DNA of 23,969 bases from a virus. Location: positions 1 through 23,969 of the IMG/VR virus record IMGVR_UViG_3300030109_001062. The stretch is one strand, 5' to 3'. Made by a program: the position numbers and the translations under genes. Under the pieces are notes generated by a model. That model ran no database searches, was not told where the DNA came from, and saw only the letters and a program-made list of their open reading frames with translations. Positions 6,552 through 15,123 of the stretch are shown piece by piece. The stretch's first letter is position 1; every line of letters starts with the position of its first letter.

Positions 6552-9355
6552 GCTGCTACACTCGTGCTTCTTGACATTAAGCCTTTCTTTTGTAAGTTAC
6601 CTACAACTAAACCACCCTTACTAAATTCTAACACAAAGTCTTGCTTGCCTAGTTTTTCACTTAGTTTGCTGATATCTATTACTAAAGCGTTTTGCTCTGC
6701 TATTCTTTTTGCTTGAGTAGATTCACGCAAAACTTGTCTTTCGTTTTCTACTAATTTAATTAATTTTAGCATAACGTCATTGGGACTCGTAAAAAGACTT
6801 TCTGTTTCATATTTGCTAGCTCTAAAAGCTAGTAACTGAAGACGAGTATGTGTTTGTTTTAGTGGGAATGTTTGATACTGACTAGGGCTATAAGTACCGT
6901 ATTTTATAACATTTATCCAAGCATCTGTAAAATCTTTATTGTTGGATTGCATAATATCAGGAGGAAGTCTATTGTCTTTTATATTTTTTGTAACAAAGTC
7001 GTCATCAAAAAATTCATTTCTTAAACGAGGAGAAAGCTCTGCAATTAAGTCTATATAATTTCTTAATTTTTTTTCTAAATTTTCTATATTTGTGTTAAGT
7101 GTTTTATTAATATAAATAGGGTCTGCAGGAATAAGATCTGTTTTCCTTGTTATTTCTTCTGAACTCCTTTGATTATCTGCTACTTTCATAAAGTTGTCTA
7201 GTGCTTCATTGTATTTACCTATTCCTTTTTTACGTTTGTTATAAAACTTGTCTAATTCATCATATCTTTGTTTGCCTCTGAAAACTTCTAAACGTAACTC
7301 GTCAAGTTTCATAAGTTCTTTTATAGAAATCTGTTTATCTATTTTTTTTAAGTCTATTCGTTGTGAACTAATACTTAAGTCTTTTGGTATTACAGGAGAG
7401 TATACAGGAGTTGGCGTTTCAAATGTTGTAATTAATCCGTCTTTCTTTAATTTTTTAAGTGCATTTTTTATAGCTGTATCATAAGTTTGAAAAAACAATC
7501 CTTGTGTTACTTTTTTGTGATACCTTTCTATGCTTTCGTTGGGATCTCGTACATTCATCCCCATTTTTACTCTTGAGTCAAATGGTACTCTAAATATACT
7601 TTTGTCTCGTAAAGAAGCAATTTGTTCAACAGAAGGAATAACAATTTGTTTTATGTTATTTTTATGAGCGTAAGCTATAGTTGCTTGAAGTAGTTGTTTC
7701 ATTACAGCAGTCATACTTTCTGCAGGTAAAGGGTATAACTTAGGTTTAGGAATAGAACCACTTTTTAGAAAATCTTTATCTTCACTTATTTTTCTATTAA
7801 ATTCAGGGTATCCTAAATAATTATTTTGATCTGTAAAATCTGATTCTTTAAATCCTTGGTCGTCAAGTGTATCACGTGTGATTTTTCTTTTTACAGGCAC
7901 ATTAAGAATACTTTGTTTCATTAAAGCTTTGTGATATCTGAGTGTTTCTTTGTCATCTTTAAATGCTTTTAATAATGTTTCATTGTCTAACATAAATGAT
8001 TGTAGTAAATCACTTTGGCCTTCAGTAAGATACACATATTTTGTATTTAATTTTGAGTTAGGGTTTTTCTTTCTCCATTCAGAAAACGTATTTAAATACG
8101 CAGACTCTTGAAAATTGCTTCCCTGTTTTGACGGAAACTTGCTAAGTGTTTCTGGAACAATTCTAGTTTCATCTACAATATCTATTCTAGCGTGAGCTAA
8201 TGTATCAGCAGTATAATGTTGATTACCGTCTGCTAAAACATCTAAAAGTCTTTTATCGTACAGATTAACTAATTCTTCAAACCCTTTATGTGGAACAAGT
8301 CTAAGTCTAATAGTAGCGTAAGTCGGTCCTTTTTTAAAATCATATAGGGGAGTTCCGTCATGTCTATCAAATCCATAAGTATCCATCTTTTTTTTAAGAG
8401 CTACTGTATTGGGATGATCTAGTCCTTTTATTACTGCAGAACTATTGTATGCCTCTACTATTTTAAGATACTTTGAACGAAGACGAAAATAATTATCTAA
8501 ATAAACTCCCGGTCTTTGGTACTTTTGATAATCACTTGCTCTACTAAACGCTTGTGCAAAACCTTCTCTAGAGTCTATGTCTGCAATCTGAGGGTCAAAT
8601 ACATTATTTTTTGCAAGTGTATTTACTCTATCATTTATAACTTCTACACCCTTATTCATTAATTTTACTGGATCAGTTTCATCTATATAAACAGCTTCTA
8701 ATCTAATAGCGTTTCTATTAATTAAATCTTGAGCTGCATCTTTATCAAATCTATCTAAATCAGTTACACTAAATATTTTATCAAATTCAGTATCTTGTCC
8801 TGTTGGAATATTATACTCATTTGCTAATTTTTCTTTAATTTGTTTTAAAGATAATCCTTTTTTAGGAAACTTTATATCATTTATTGCAACTGCTAAAGGG
8901 CTATAAAAATCAGCTAATTTTTTATATGCATTGCTTTCTAGTTTAACGTGTCCAAAACCTTCTTCAAGATCAATTAATGCTGTGTCAATTTCTCCTGTTT
9001 CAAATGCCATAGCTGCTTCATGTCGGGCTTCTTCATATGCTCTTCTATCATAGCCTGCTGCTTCTAACACATCATCAGTTGCTTGTCCTTCCCTCAAAAG
9101 TTTATCTGCTTCACGTAATCGTTTCATTTTAGGATTAGCTTCAGGACTAAACGCATCACTAACTTTAGCTTGGCTTTCAAGAACTTGCATACGAGTTTCA
9201 TCTTTTGTGCTAAAAGGTTCTAACTTAATAGGTTTTTTCTTTTTTCCTCTTGCCATTAAACCTAATACTTCTTCATCTTTAACAACAGGTTTAGGAGTAG
9301 GAGTTTTTATGCCTCCTATTATTCTATCAAAAAATCTTTTTACAGCACTAGACAT
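6548..9355 (-). CDS. Large putative ejected polyvalent-type protein
   Basis: This 935-residue protein lies directly behind the portal gene (TAATG overlap). I see an ordered set of motifs that parallels a module found in very large phage and mobile-element proteins: FYSPLAVAI at about 150, NAIRLEAVYI at about 215, HYTADTLAHARID at about 380, VYLTEGQSDLLQ at about 441, SMTAVMKQLLQATIAYAHKN at about 547 followed by IKQIVIPS, and FFQTYDTAIKNALKKLKKDG at about 621. In the usual form these are FYS.L, N.VQV.EV, LAHIR, EIQSDWHQ, LALKR.L..AAE.GYD.IAW and FYDKILPN. The E-x-QSD core is kept here but the following W is lost. The N-terminus is basic (RGKKKKPIK). The last third is coiled-coil-like and Lys-rich, ending in KGGLVVGNLQKKGLMSR. 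Delivery with the DNA is inferred from position, size and family habit; the biochemical activity is unknown. Confidence 0.55.
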   Translation of the reverse strand: MSSAVKRFFDRIIGGIKTPTPKPVVKDEEVLGLMARGKKKKPIKLEPFSTKDETRMQVLESQAKVSDAFSPEANPKMKRLREADKLLREGQATDDVLEAAGYDRRAYEEARHEAAMAFETGEIDTALIDLEEGFGHVKLESNAYKKLADFYSPLAVAINDIKFPKKGLSLKQIKEKLANEYNIPTGQDTEFDKIFSVTDLDRFDKDAAQDLINRNAIRLEAVYIDETDPVKLMNKGVEVINDRVNTLAKNNVFDPQIADIDSREGFAQAFSRASDYQKYQRPGVYLDNYFRLRSKYLKIVEAYNSSAVIKGLDHPNTVALKKKMDTYGFDRHDGTPLYDFKKGPTYATIRLRLVPHKGFEELVNLYDKRLLDVLADGNQHYTADTLAHARIDIVDETRIVPETLSKFPSKQGSNFQESAYLNTFSEWRKKNPNSKLNTKYVYLTEGQSDLLQSFMLDNETLLKAFKDDKETLRYHKALMKQSILNVPVKRKITRDTLDDQGFKESDFTDQNNYLGYPEFNRKISEDKDFLKSGSIPKPKLYPLPAESMTAVMKQLLQATIAYAHKNNIKQIVIPSVEQIASLRDKSIFRVPFDSRVKMGMNVRDPNESIERYHKKVTQGLFFQTYDTAIKNALKKLKKDGLITTFETPTPVYSPVIPKDLSISSQRIDLKKIDKQISIKELMKLDELRLEVFRGKQRYDELDKFYNKRKKGIGKYNEALDNFMKVADNQRSSEEITRKTDLIPADPIYINKTLNTNIENLEKKLRNYIDLIAELSPRLRNEFFDDDFVTKNIKDNRLPPDIMQSNNKDFTDAWINVIKYGTYSPSQYQTFPLKQTHTRLQLLAFRASKYETESLFTSPNDVMLKLIKLVENERQVLRESTQAKRIAEQNALVIDISKLSEKLGKQDFVLEFSKGGLVVGNLQKKGLMSRSTSVAA

Positions 9356-11532
9356 TATTGAACATTTCCTGTAAATCCTTGTTCACCCGGATTAGGAACT
9401 GTACCTGTTCCTATAGTACCACCACCTGCTCCTGTAGTATCTCGTACTTGAACTCCAGCAGGAGGTTGTTGTGGTGAAGGTGGTTTACCAGCAGGAGGTT
9501 TCATTGGTCCACCTGCAGGAGGTGCAACAGGTGGTGCGCCTTGTGGTGCTGCTTCAGGTACAGCTTCAGGATTTTCTTCTTTAAACTTTTTAAATATCTC
9601 TGCTTGTATAGCTGCATCACTCATAGAGTTAGTAACTTTATCTGGATCTAAATCCATACTTTTAGCTATCTCTCTAATGATAAAGTCCATCTTAGCAAAT
9701 GGTGCAAGTATTGGATTTTGAACTACACCTAAGAACTGCATTAGTCGTTGACTACGTACTTCGTTAGCCATTAGACTTTCTGTACCATTAGCTCTTATTT
9801 CTAAGTCGCCTTTAATTTCAGTATCGTAATCAAACTGCATATTAAAACTAAAGAAAGCTTTACCTAGTGGGCCTAGTAAGTAGTCGTCAACATTTTTAAC
9901 TACTGTTCGTATGCTACCATTTGCCGCACCCATAAGCATAGAGATACCCGATGCAGTTCGTCCTACACCTGACACACCAGTTTGTCCGTGAGCAAAGCTA
10001 GGAAAGCCTGTGCTTTCATCTGCAAGTACACGAGCCTTATCAAATAGCTGCATATTTTCTTGAGCTACATTAGGAAACTTAGTACCAAAGATGCCTTGAC
10101 CCGGTGCGCCACCTTGTCTACGGAATACTTTACCGGGATACACACTCATGTCTTGACCGGGAACTAAGTTAGTCTCGTCAACTTCTATGAGTAAGTTACC
10201 ACTAAGTACAGCATTGTCTACAGCCATACGCATAAATCCATTCATAAGAGTTTGTGTATCGTCCATGTTTTCAGCTATGCCTACACCAAAAAAACTATAA
10301 GGGTTAATTTCGTAAGGTACAGCGTAGTAAGGTAGTATAGCTGGTTTAAAAGGGTTCATAACTAGACGCAGTACTTGTCCGTTACATACCCAGACGTTTG
10401 TGCTTACTTCATCTAAATCTTTTAATTCATTAGGTATTTCAATGTCGTGTTCTTTTAATAACTCAACATCAACATATCCCCAAAACTCTTGTACATCGTA
10501 ACGCTCTGCAGAACTTTGCTGGGCGTCATCTTCCATTTCTTGTTCCCACCATTTTTTTTCGTAAGACTCACCTAATTCAACAGCGTTATCTATTGCATTA
10601 GATCTAAAGAAAGGGCGTTTCTTTAAAGCTCTCATTTGTGAGCGAGACATCTTGTGACGTTCTAAACAATACTCTGCTTCATCCATGTTAGCTGCATCAG
10701 GGTCAGGATAAAAATTCCACACTGATACATAGTTAGTTGCAGGTACAGTTTTAACTACAGGATCGTAGTTACCTTCGTCATTCCAATTAGGGTATTCTTT
10801 ATTAACAGCTAACGGTCCTTTCATAATACCTGTACCAAATAAAGACAACTCAAATGCAGCTAAACGTAATTGTTTATTAGCATTAGACTCTTCAAGTTGG
10901 TCATGTATTTTCTTTTGCATTTTTTTAGCTGCAACCATTGCAGGATGAAAAGATACAGATGTAGGTGTAATAGGAGTAGTCTCTACTATTAAATCACTTA
11001 CTGGCTCTAGTTTTTTTTCTAGTGGTCCTAATCTTTCTTTTAAACTAGTTAGCGTGTCTCCCGGTTCTAACACAGTATCTGGTGTTATTAAAGGTTCAGG
11101 CTTAGAAAAAGTTTCAAGAGACTCTTCTGCAATTTTTTTACCCATATCATCTGTTTCAAATGACACAGTATCAGCTACCCCTTCAGGTAATTTAGTTGGA
11201 TTTACACTTAATGGAAATGTATTATTTCCAAATAGTACATCTACAATTTGTCCATATGCAGCAAGAGTTTTAGTTTTAGTTACTTTAACAAATACCCTAG
11301 ATCTTTCTGCTTCTGTAAACTTTACATCTGCAGAATACAAACCTCTGTAGTTTCTGTAAGCACTCATCCATCTTTGCTCATCAACAAATCTAGCATCTTC
11401 AGCTTTTTTAAAGCGATCTTCTACAAGTTGAACTATGCTTCCTGATTTAGGATCATCTGAGTTTTCTGTATCTTTAATGTCATCTAATGAAGAAGATGCA
11501 TCAGTTTCCATAAAGTTGTTTGTATCAGTCAT
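9355..11532 (-). CDS. Portal protein
   Basis: This 725-residue protein sits between the large terminase and the 935-residue gene. The N-terminal region (FVDEQRWMSAYRNYRGLYSA, then SRVFVKVTKTKTLAAYGQIV and DVLFGNNTFPL) and the middle (VSVWNFYPDPDAANMDEAEY, then PYYAVPYEINPYSFFGVGIA) are typical of the long portal proteins of marine podovirus-like phages. A helix-rich crown and barrel follows, with a clip-like segment around GVGRTASGISMLMGAANGSI. The last 70 residues are Pro/Gly/Ala-rich (PPVAPPAGGPMKPPAGKPPS) and likely disordered. The portal forms the dodecameric DNA entry and exit ring and docks the terminase. Its ATG lies five bases after the terminase stop, and its own stop overlaps the next start by one base. 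Confidence 0.9.
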   Translation of the reverse strand: MTDTNNFMETDASSSLDDIKDTENSDDPKSGSIVQLVEDRFKKAEDARFVDEQRWMSAYRNYRGLYSADVKFTEAERSRVFVKVTKTKTLAAYGQIVDVLFGNNTFPLSVNPTKLPEGVADTVSFETDDMGKKIAEESLETFSKPEPLITPDTVLEPGDTLTSLKERLGPLEKKLEPVSDLIVETTPITPTSVSFHPAMVAAKKMQKKIHDQLEESNANKQLRLAAFELSLFGTGIMKGPLAVNKEYPNWNDEGNYDPVVKTVPATNYVSVWNFYPDPDAANMDEAEYCLERHKMSRSQMRALKKRPFFRSNAIDNAVELGESYEKKWWEQEMEDDAQQSSAERYDVQEFWGYVDVELLKEHDIEIPNELKDLDEVSTNVWVCNGQVLRLVMNPFKPAILPYYAVPYEINPYSFFGVGIAENMDDTQTLMNGFMRMAVDNAVLSGNLLIEVDETNLVPGQDMSVYPGKVFRRQGGAPGQGIFGTKFPNVAQENMQLFDKARVLADESTGFPSFAHGQTGVSGVGRTASGISMLMGAANGSIRTVVKNVDDYLLGPLGKAFFSFNMQFDYDTEIKGDLEIRANGTESLMANEVRSQRLMQFLGVVQNPILAPFAKMDFIIREIAKSMDLDPDKVTNSMSDAAIQAEIFKKFKEENPEAVPEAAPQGAPPVAPPAGGPMKPPAGKPPSPQQPPAGVQVRDTTGAGGGTIGTGTVPNPGEQGFTGNVQ

Positions 11533-11537
11533 AAGTA

Positions 11538-13109
11538 TTAATATCCAAATGTAGGATCAGACGCTTGAAAGCCTGATCGTTGTGTTGCTGGGTTAAAGTC
11601 CCAAATAGAACTACGAGGTCGTGTCATTATACCGTATCTTAACGCATCATACAAGTGATCTTCTGATTTAGTATCTACATCCTCTGAGTTATTTTTATCT
11701 AATGGTAACGCAGGTATCTGCGATATTGTATTTGTACAGGTAGACATGAATACGAGGCGAGGTGCGTCAGTAAACTCATCTACCTGCAGGCGTCTATGTA
11801 GCTCGTTTTTACCTGCCACTCGTGAGCCTTTAGAACGATCAGAAGGACGCCATCTGCATCCCTTCATATTCATCTGTTCAGCAAGGCTTGGACCTGTATC
11901 ACCTCTCTTATGCCAAAGGGAGCTATCCAAGACACCGTATCGAATTGTTCCATCTTCTTGTTCAGCATTTAAGATCATATCTGCTAAGTCTGTCGCTGTA
12001 ACTTTAGAACAATATAATTCTCTGTACACAATTAATTGATCATCAGGAGCAACTGCAATCCAAAGTACACCTGTGTGACTCCCATATCCGTAATCACAGG
12101 CCCGAAATCTAGCCCAACTTTGAGGTATTTTAAAAGGATCAATTACGTGTATGCTTCTATTAAATTCAGGGAATGCTGCACCTTCGCTTACATCCCAGTT
12201 TCCATCTAGTAGTTGTTTTCTTTGATGCTCTGGTAATGACAAAAGCATTGCTTCGTAGTCACCACCTTCAGCAAGATAAGGGTTATCAAATAAACTAGCA
12301 GGTATAAACCTACGTTTAAATAAAGGTTCACCCTCTTTAGTGTGGCCTTTAGGAAATGTAATAGTATCTCCTGTTTCAATGTTTGTAGCCCAAAAAGGTT
12401 CGTTATAAGGTGAAGGGTCTATAAACATTTTTTTAACCCATTGATGTCCTGCACCTCCGGGGTTTGTTGTAGCTCTCATGTACAAACCTAATTCCTTAGA
12501 GTATGCACTACGCAAACGAGATCTCATATAGTCCCAAGCGTAAGGAGAACTCCATTGTGTTAACTCGTCAAAGCCTATCCAGTTAAACGCTTGTCCTTGA
12601 TATCGTGTTACATCTAAGTCTTTATCTAAGTACGACATCCAAAGTCTGCCACCTCTAGGTGATATCCATTGGCTTTTTCTTTCTGACCACTTTATACCGG
12701 GTATAGCACGAGGATATAACTCTTGGCTTTTTTGTATAAGTTCTCTTAGTTCTTCTGTAGTGTGTCTAACTAGTAGCCCACTAAAGTTTGCGTTGTTTAA
12801 TCCGTGTAACGGATCAGCTAACATAGCGTAAGATTTACCGCCACCTGCTGCACCACCGTAAAGTACTTCTCTTTCCGATGAAGACAAGAAGTCCGTCTGT
12901 GGTCCGTCATTAGCTTTGAAGACTACGTCTTGGGCTTCTTGTACATCGTATGCTGGTGCTATAGGTTTAGCAGGTACAGCTTCAATTTCTTTAACTAGAG
13001 TAGGTTCCGACTTTTTGCGTTTCGAGGTTCTCAATTTCTTGGAGCGTTTGGGCAAGTTTTTGGGCAAGCCTACGTTTAATAGCAACTGTTTTTTTACGTT
13101 TTCGCTCAA
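11538..13109 (-). CDS. terL: Terminase large subunit (DNA-packaging ATPase/nuclease)
   Basis: This 523-residue protein has the full set of terminase motifs. The Walker A loop is LYGGAAGGGKSYAML (residues of about 83-97) and Walker B is FNWIGFDELTQW (about 175-186), followed by the coupling motif RATTNPGGAGHQW. In the nuclease half, CDYGYG (about 338-343), VLDSSLW and DHLYDALRYG supply the acidic residues of the RNase H-like site. It translocates DNA into the procapsid through the portal. There is no ATG: the frame opens at TAG, ACA, then TTG at 13109, and further in-frame TTG codons follow. The first ~40 residues are Lys/Arg-rich and overlap the upstream gene by up to 119 bases, so the true start may be one of the later TTGs. 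The core is unambiguous. Confidence 0.95.
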   Translation of the reverse strand: MSENVKKQLLLNVGLPKNLPKRSKKLRTSKRKKSEPTLVKEIEAVPAKPIAPAYDVQEAQDVVFKANDGPQTDFLSSSEREVLYGGAAGGGKSYAMLADPLHGLNNANFSGLLVRHTTEELRELIQKSQELYPRAIPGIKWSERKSQWISPRGGRLWMSYLDKDLDVTRYQGQAFNWIGFDELTQWSSPYAWDYMRSRLRSAYSKELGLYMRATTNPGGAGHQWVKKMFIDPSPYNEPFWATNIETGDTITFPKGHTKEGEPLFKRRFIPASLFDNPYLAEGGDYEAMLLSLPEHQRKQLLDGNWDVSEGAAFPEFNRSIHVIDPFKIPQSWARFRACDYGYGSHTGVLWIAVAPDDQLIVYRELYCSKVTATDLADMILNAEQEDGTIRYGVLDSSLWHKRGDTGPSLAEQMNMKGCRWRPSDRSKGSRVAGKNELHRRLQVDEFTDAPRLVFMSTCTNTISQIPALPLDKNNSEDVDTKSEDHLYDALRYGIMTRPRSSIWDFNPATQRSGFQASDPTFGY

Positions 13110-13392
13110 TGTCTATTCTTTTCTTTAGTCCCATGTGGGATATACTTCGGCCTGTTTGTCTAGATAACCACTGAGCTACTTCTCTGTAACTGTATTGTAG
13201 TAAATGTCTTTTAGCTACTTCTAGTGCTTCTAGCTCATCAATTACAGGATCTAATAGTCTGTCATTGTTGTCATTAATTTTATAACCAAACGGAACAGTT
13301 TTTAACGATACTCTAGCAATCGTATGCCAATGTTTTTCTTTTCCTCTTTTAGGTTTAGGTAATTCCCAATACCCTAAGTCTTCACGTTTTAT
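12991..13392 (-). CDS. HTH-like conserved phage protein with apparent ATA start
   Basis: A 133-codon frame runs from ATA at 13392 to TAA at 12991. It has no ATG, GTG or TTG until residue 87, yet is clearly a conserved protein: REDLGYWELPKPKRG, HWHTIARVSLKTVPFGYKIN, LLDPVIDELEALEVAKRHLL, then YSYREVAQWLSRQTGRSISH and GLKKRIDIERKRKK. The SYREVAQWLSRQTGRSISHMGLKKR region (shown here in part as a helix-turn-helix-like pattern) is followed by a basic coiled coil. I know close relatives next to terminase genes in marine phages; a small-terminase or DNA-recognition role is plausible. The ATA lies in an ATAA overlap with the preceding stop, mirroring the ATGA joins elsewhere, and a purine-rich ribosome site (GAAGGT) sits about eight bases ahead. 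The end overlaps terL by up to 119 bases. Confidence 0.7.
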   Translation of the reverse strand: MKREDLGYWELPKPKRGKEKHWHTIARVSLKTVPFGYKINDNNDRLLDPVIDELEALEVAKRHLLQYSYREVAQWLSRQTGRSISHMGLKKRIDIERKRKKTVAIKRRLAQKLAQTLQEIENLETQKVGTYSS

Positions 13393-13760
13393 TCGTTCTT
13401 ACCTTCTTTAGCTGGTAATATAAATACACCGCCACCAGATGAATTAACATCTACACGATCTACTTTACCAAATCCACCTCTGTCTAATAAGTCTTTAGCG
13501 GCTGACATCTTGTCTCGTATACCTAACTCTGTAGGATCATCTAATGCTCTAGCCATAGCTACAGCAGCTTTAGGTGCAATCTGAGCTAAGTAATCAGTAG
13601 TTGCACTAACGATCTCGTCTTTTAAAGAATCAGTTACAGCTTTAGTTGGTGTGTTTTCACTGTACCCTGCAAGTTTTTTTGCAGTAACGTGACTACCTCC
13701 AGCTTCTTCAAACAATACTTCTAAAAACTTTTTTTGATTGTCAGTTAATACTCGTGTCAT
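13389..13760 (-). CDS. Putative terminase small subunit
   Basis: This 123-residue protein opens with an HTH-like region (LTDNQKKFLEVLFEEAGGSH, then VTAKKLAGYSENTPTKAVTD). It ends in a segment I associate with small terminase subunits of marine phages: DKMSAAKDLLDRGGFGKVDR followed by VDVNSSGGGVFILPAKEG. It would recognise the packaging site and hand DNA to the large subunit. It lies two genes upstream of terL. ATG 13760 overlaps the stop of the preceding small gene (ATGA), and its TAA overlaps the apparent ATA start of the next gene. Because the next gene is also HTH-like, which of the two is the functional small subunit, or whether both take part, is not settled by sequence alone. Confidence 0.7.
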   Translation of the reverse strand: MTRVLTDNQKKFLEVLFEEAGGSHVTAKKLAGYSENTPTKAVTDSLKDEIVSATTDYLAQIAPKAAVAMARALDDPTELGIRDKMSAAKDLLDRGGFGKVDRVDVNSSGGGVFILPAKEGKNE

Positions 13761-13903
13761 TTTTTGTGAACTTTCTGTACTTCAAACGAAGCTTTCTTTA
13801 CTGCGCCTGCGTGAGGTTTATATTCACCTTTCATTAGCTTGTATCCTTTACCTGCTTTCATCCAGTGAAAACCTTTTGGTGCTTCTACAGTTTTGTTTGC
13901 CAT
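13757..13903 (-). CDS. Small conserved basic phage protein, function unknown
   Basis: This 48-residue protein starts at ATG 13903, one base after the endolysin stop. Its ribosome site (GGAGAA) lies inside the end of the endolysin gene. The sequence (MANKTVEAPKGFHWMKAGKG, YKLMKGEYKPHAGAVKKASF, EVQKVHKK) matches a small protein type (KGFHWM...LMK..Y.PH.GA...ASF..QKVHK) that recurs in marine phage contigs, so it is a real gene in spite of its size. It is basic and has a short beta-rich look. The stop overlaps the small-terminase start by four bases (ATGA). Its location between lysis and packaging genes gives no clear hint of function. Confidence 0.75.
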   Translation of the reverse strand: MANKTVEAPKGFHWMKAGKGYKLMKGEYKPHAGAVKKASFEVQKVHKK

Positions 13904-13904
13904 G

Positions 13905-14423
13905 TTATTCTCCTGCCATTTCTAATGCTGCTTCTAATGTCTCATCGTTTCTACGTGACCACCCTCTACCAAATGTTTTAAACGTAGAAAGGCTTTCGTA
14001 AAACTCTTGACGAACAGAGTGCATCTTAACTATTACATCGTGAGGTTTCATAGCGTGAGTAGCTTTAACTGTCATAGGGCCAATAGCACCATCAGCAGTA
14101 GCACCAACCACCCTCTGTAACGCTTTCGCTGCCCTGCCCATTCCACTATTAACACCCCAATCAAACACAGACCAATCCACTCCACTAGGTAGATCATCAC
14201 AATGCCCCCTATCCCAGTAATTACTTCTGTATATAGGTGAGACATCAATCTTTGTTAATGCTCTCATCTCAGCTTCAGTAGCGTTACGCTTGATGTACTT
14301 TTCGTATACTGCTTTCGTAACACCTAAGTTGGTCATGCCACCCGGATCGTCAGGATGATTTACGAAACCACCTTCGTGGTGTAAAAGCATATCTAAACAT
14401 TTAGAGAAGTTTGCTGCACTCAT
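13905..14423 (-). CDS. Endolysin, GH108-family muramidase
   Basis: This 172-residue protein begins with LHHEGGFVNHPDDPGGMTNL and GVTKAVYEKY, the signature of glycoside hydrolase family 108; the Glu of HHEGG is the expected catalytic acid. SNYWDRGHCDDLPSGVDWSV and FDWGVNSGMGRAAKALQRVV follow. The C-terminal half carries the peptidoglycan-binding pattern typical of the family (GATADGAIGPMTVKA) and ends in GRGWSRRNDETLEAALEM. The length is normal for GH108 endolysins. No signal peptide is seen, so it would need the holin encoded immediately upstream to reach the cell wall. Its ATG overlaps the holin stop by four bases (ATGA), a classic holin-endolysin arrangement. Confidence 0.92.
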   Translation of the reverse strand: MSAANFSKCLDMLLHHEGGFVNHPDDPGGMTNLGVTKAVYEKYIKRNATEAEMRALTKIDVSPIYRSNYWDRGHCDDLPSGVDWSVFDWGVNSGMGRAAKALQRVVGATADGAIGPMTVKATHAMKPHDVIVKMHSVRQEFYESLSTFKTFGRGWSRRNDETLEAALEMAGE

Positions 14424-14818
14424 TTCTTAGCTATGCCTTTGCTCTTTTCATAGCTACGTAAACCGCCAAGTCCTAACATTCCCATAAGAACAGTCATAAG
14501 ACTACCCATATCAAATGCAGGTAAAGGTGGTAGTGTAGCTCCAAACATTGTAGCAAAGAATAAAATGCAAGGCTGCAAGATAAAGTGATACAGCAATGCA
14601 ATTCCACAGATCCAACCCACAAAAGGTCGCCATCCTCCGATAAACAAAGAACCAGACTTTGCCTCTTCTTGATTAACTTTAATCTGAGACATTGCTAGTT
14701 CTTGTGCGTGGCGTTCAGCCATAGTGCTTATCTCGTGAGCGAGAGCATTCTTTTGGTCTTTGTCTTCAATAAACTTGTCAAGAAGACCAGTGACAGGTGA
14801 TATAAGTTGAGCTAACAT
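14420..14818 (-). CDS. Holin of the GTA three-transmembrane type
   Basis: This 132-residue protein has a hydrophilic helical N-terminus (KFIEDKDQKNALAHEISTMA). The phrase SGSLFIGGWRPFVGWICGIA begins the membrane region, with LLYHFILQPCILFFATMFGA continuing it, and a last membrane segment lies near DMGSLMTVLMGMLGLGGLRS. SGS-FIGGWRPFVGW is characteristic of the holin family first noted in gene-transfer agents and common in alphaproteobacterial phages. It should form the inner-membrane lesion that releases the endolysin. It is coupled to both neighbours: TAATG with the upstream Gly/Lys protein and ATGA with the endolysin. The C-terminus is basic (YEKSKGIAKK), as in many holins. Confidence 0.85.
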   Translation of the reverse strand: MLAQLISPVTGLLDKFIEDKDQKNALAHEISTMAERHAQELAMSQIKVNQEEAKSGSLFIGGWRPFVGWICGIALLYHFILQPCILFFATMFGATLPPLPAFDMGSLMTVLMGMLGLGGLRSYEKSKGIAKK

Positions 14819-15090
14819 TATTTAACTTTCTTCTTTGCCATACCACCTTTATTCATAAAGCCCATTTTATTACGTACAGCTTTAGGTAGTTTCTTTAAAC
14901 CTTTTTGATTAGCTGCAGGTTTTTTCATAGACATTCCACCTTCTGCATAACCCATCATTTTTTTCTTTTTAGCCATGCCGCCACCCATCATTTTAGCTGC
15001 AGGTTTTTTCTTTGCCATTCCACCAGCCATCATCTTAGCTTTTGGTGGTCTACCTTTTTTACTTCCATATGTACCTTTTCCTCCGGGCAT
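14818..15090 (-). CDS. Gly-Met-Lys repeat protein, basic
   Basis: This 90-residue protein is built from repeats of the type MMxGGMAKKK: AKMMAGGMAKKKPAAKMMGG, GMAKKKKMMGYAEGGMSMKK, and a final FMNKGGMAKKKVK. It is extremely basic and low in aromatic residues. Proteins of this style are common in uncultured marine phages but have no assigned function that I know. DNA binding inside the capsid or an ejected-peptide role are both guesses. It has a strong ribosome site (AAAAAGGAGAAG) before ATG 15090, and the stop overlaps the holin start. The neighbouring 58-residue protein shares the same repeat unit, suggesting local duplication. Confidence 0.65.
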   Translation of the reverse strand: MPGGKGTYGSKKGRPPKAKMMAGGMAKKKPAAKMMGGGMAKKKKMMGYAEGGMSMKKPAANQKGLKKLPKAVRNKMGFMNKGGMAKKKVK

Positions 15091-15123
15091 ATGCTTCTCC
15101 TTTTTATAATAGTGTTATTATTA

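Noticed and set aside
12991-13109. Programmed frameshift joining the HTH-like gene to terL
   Set aside because: The needed shift would be +1 and I find no convincing slippery codon pair near the stop; separate initiation at TTG is simpler, though not proved.
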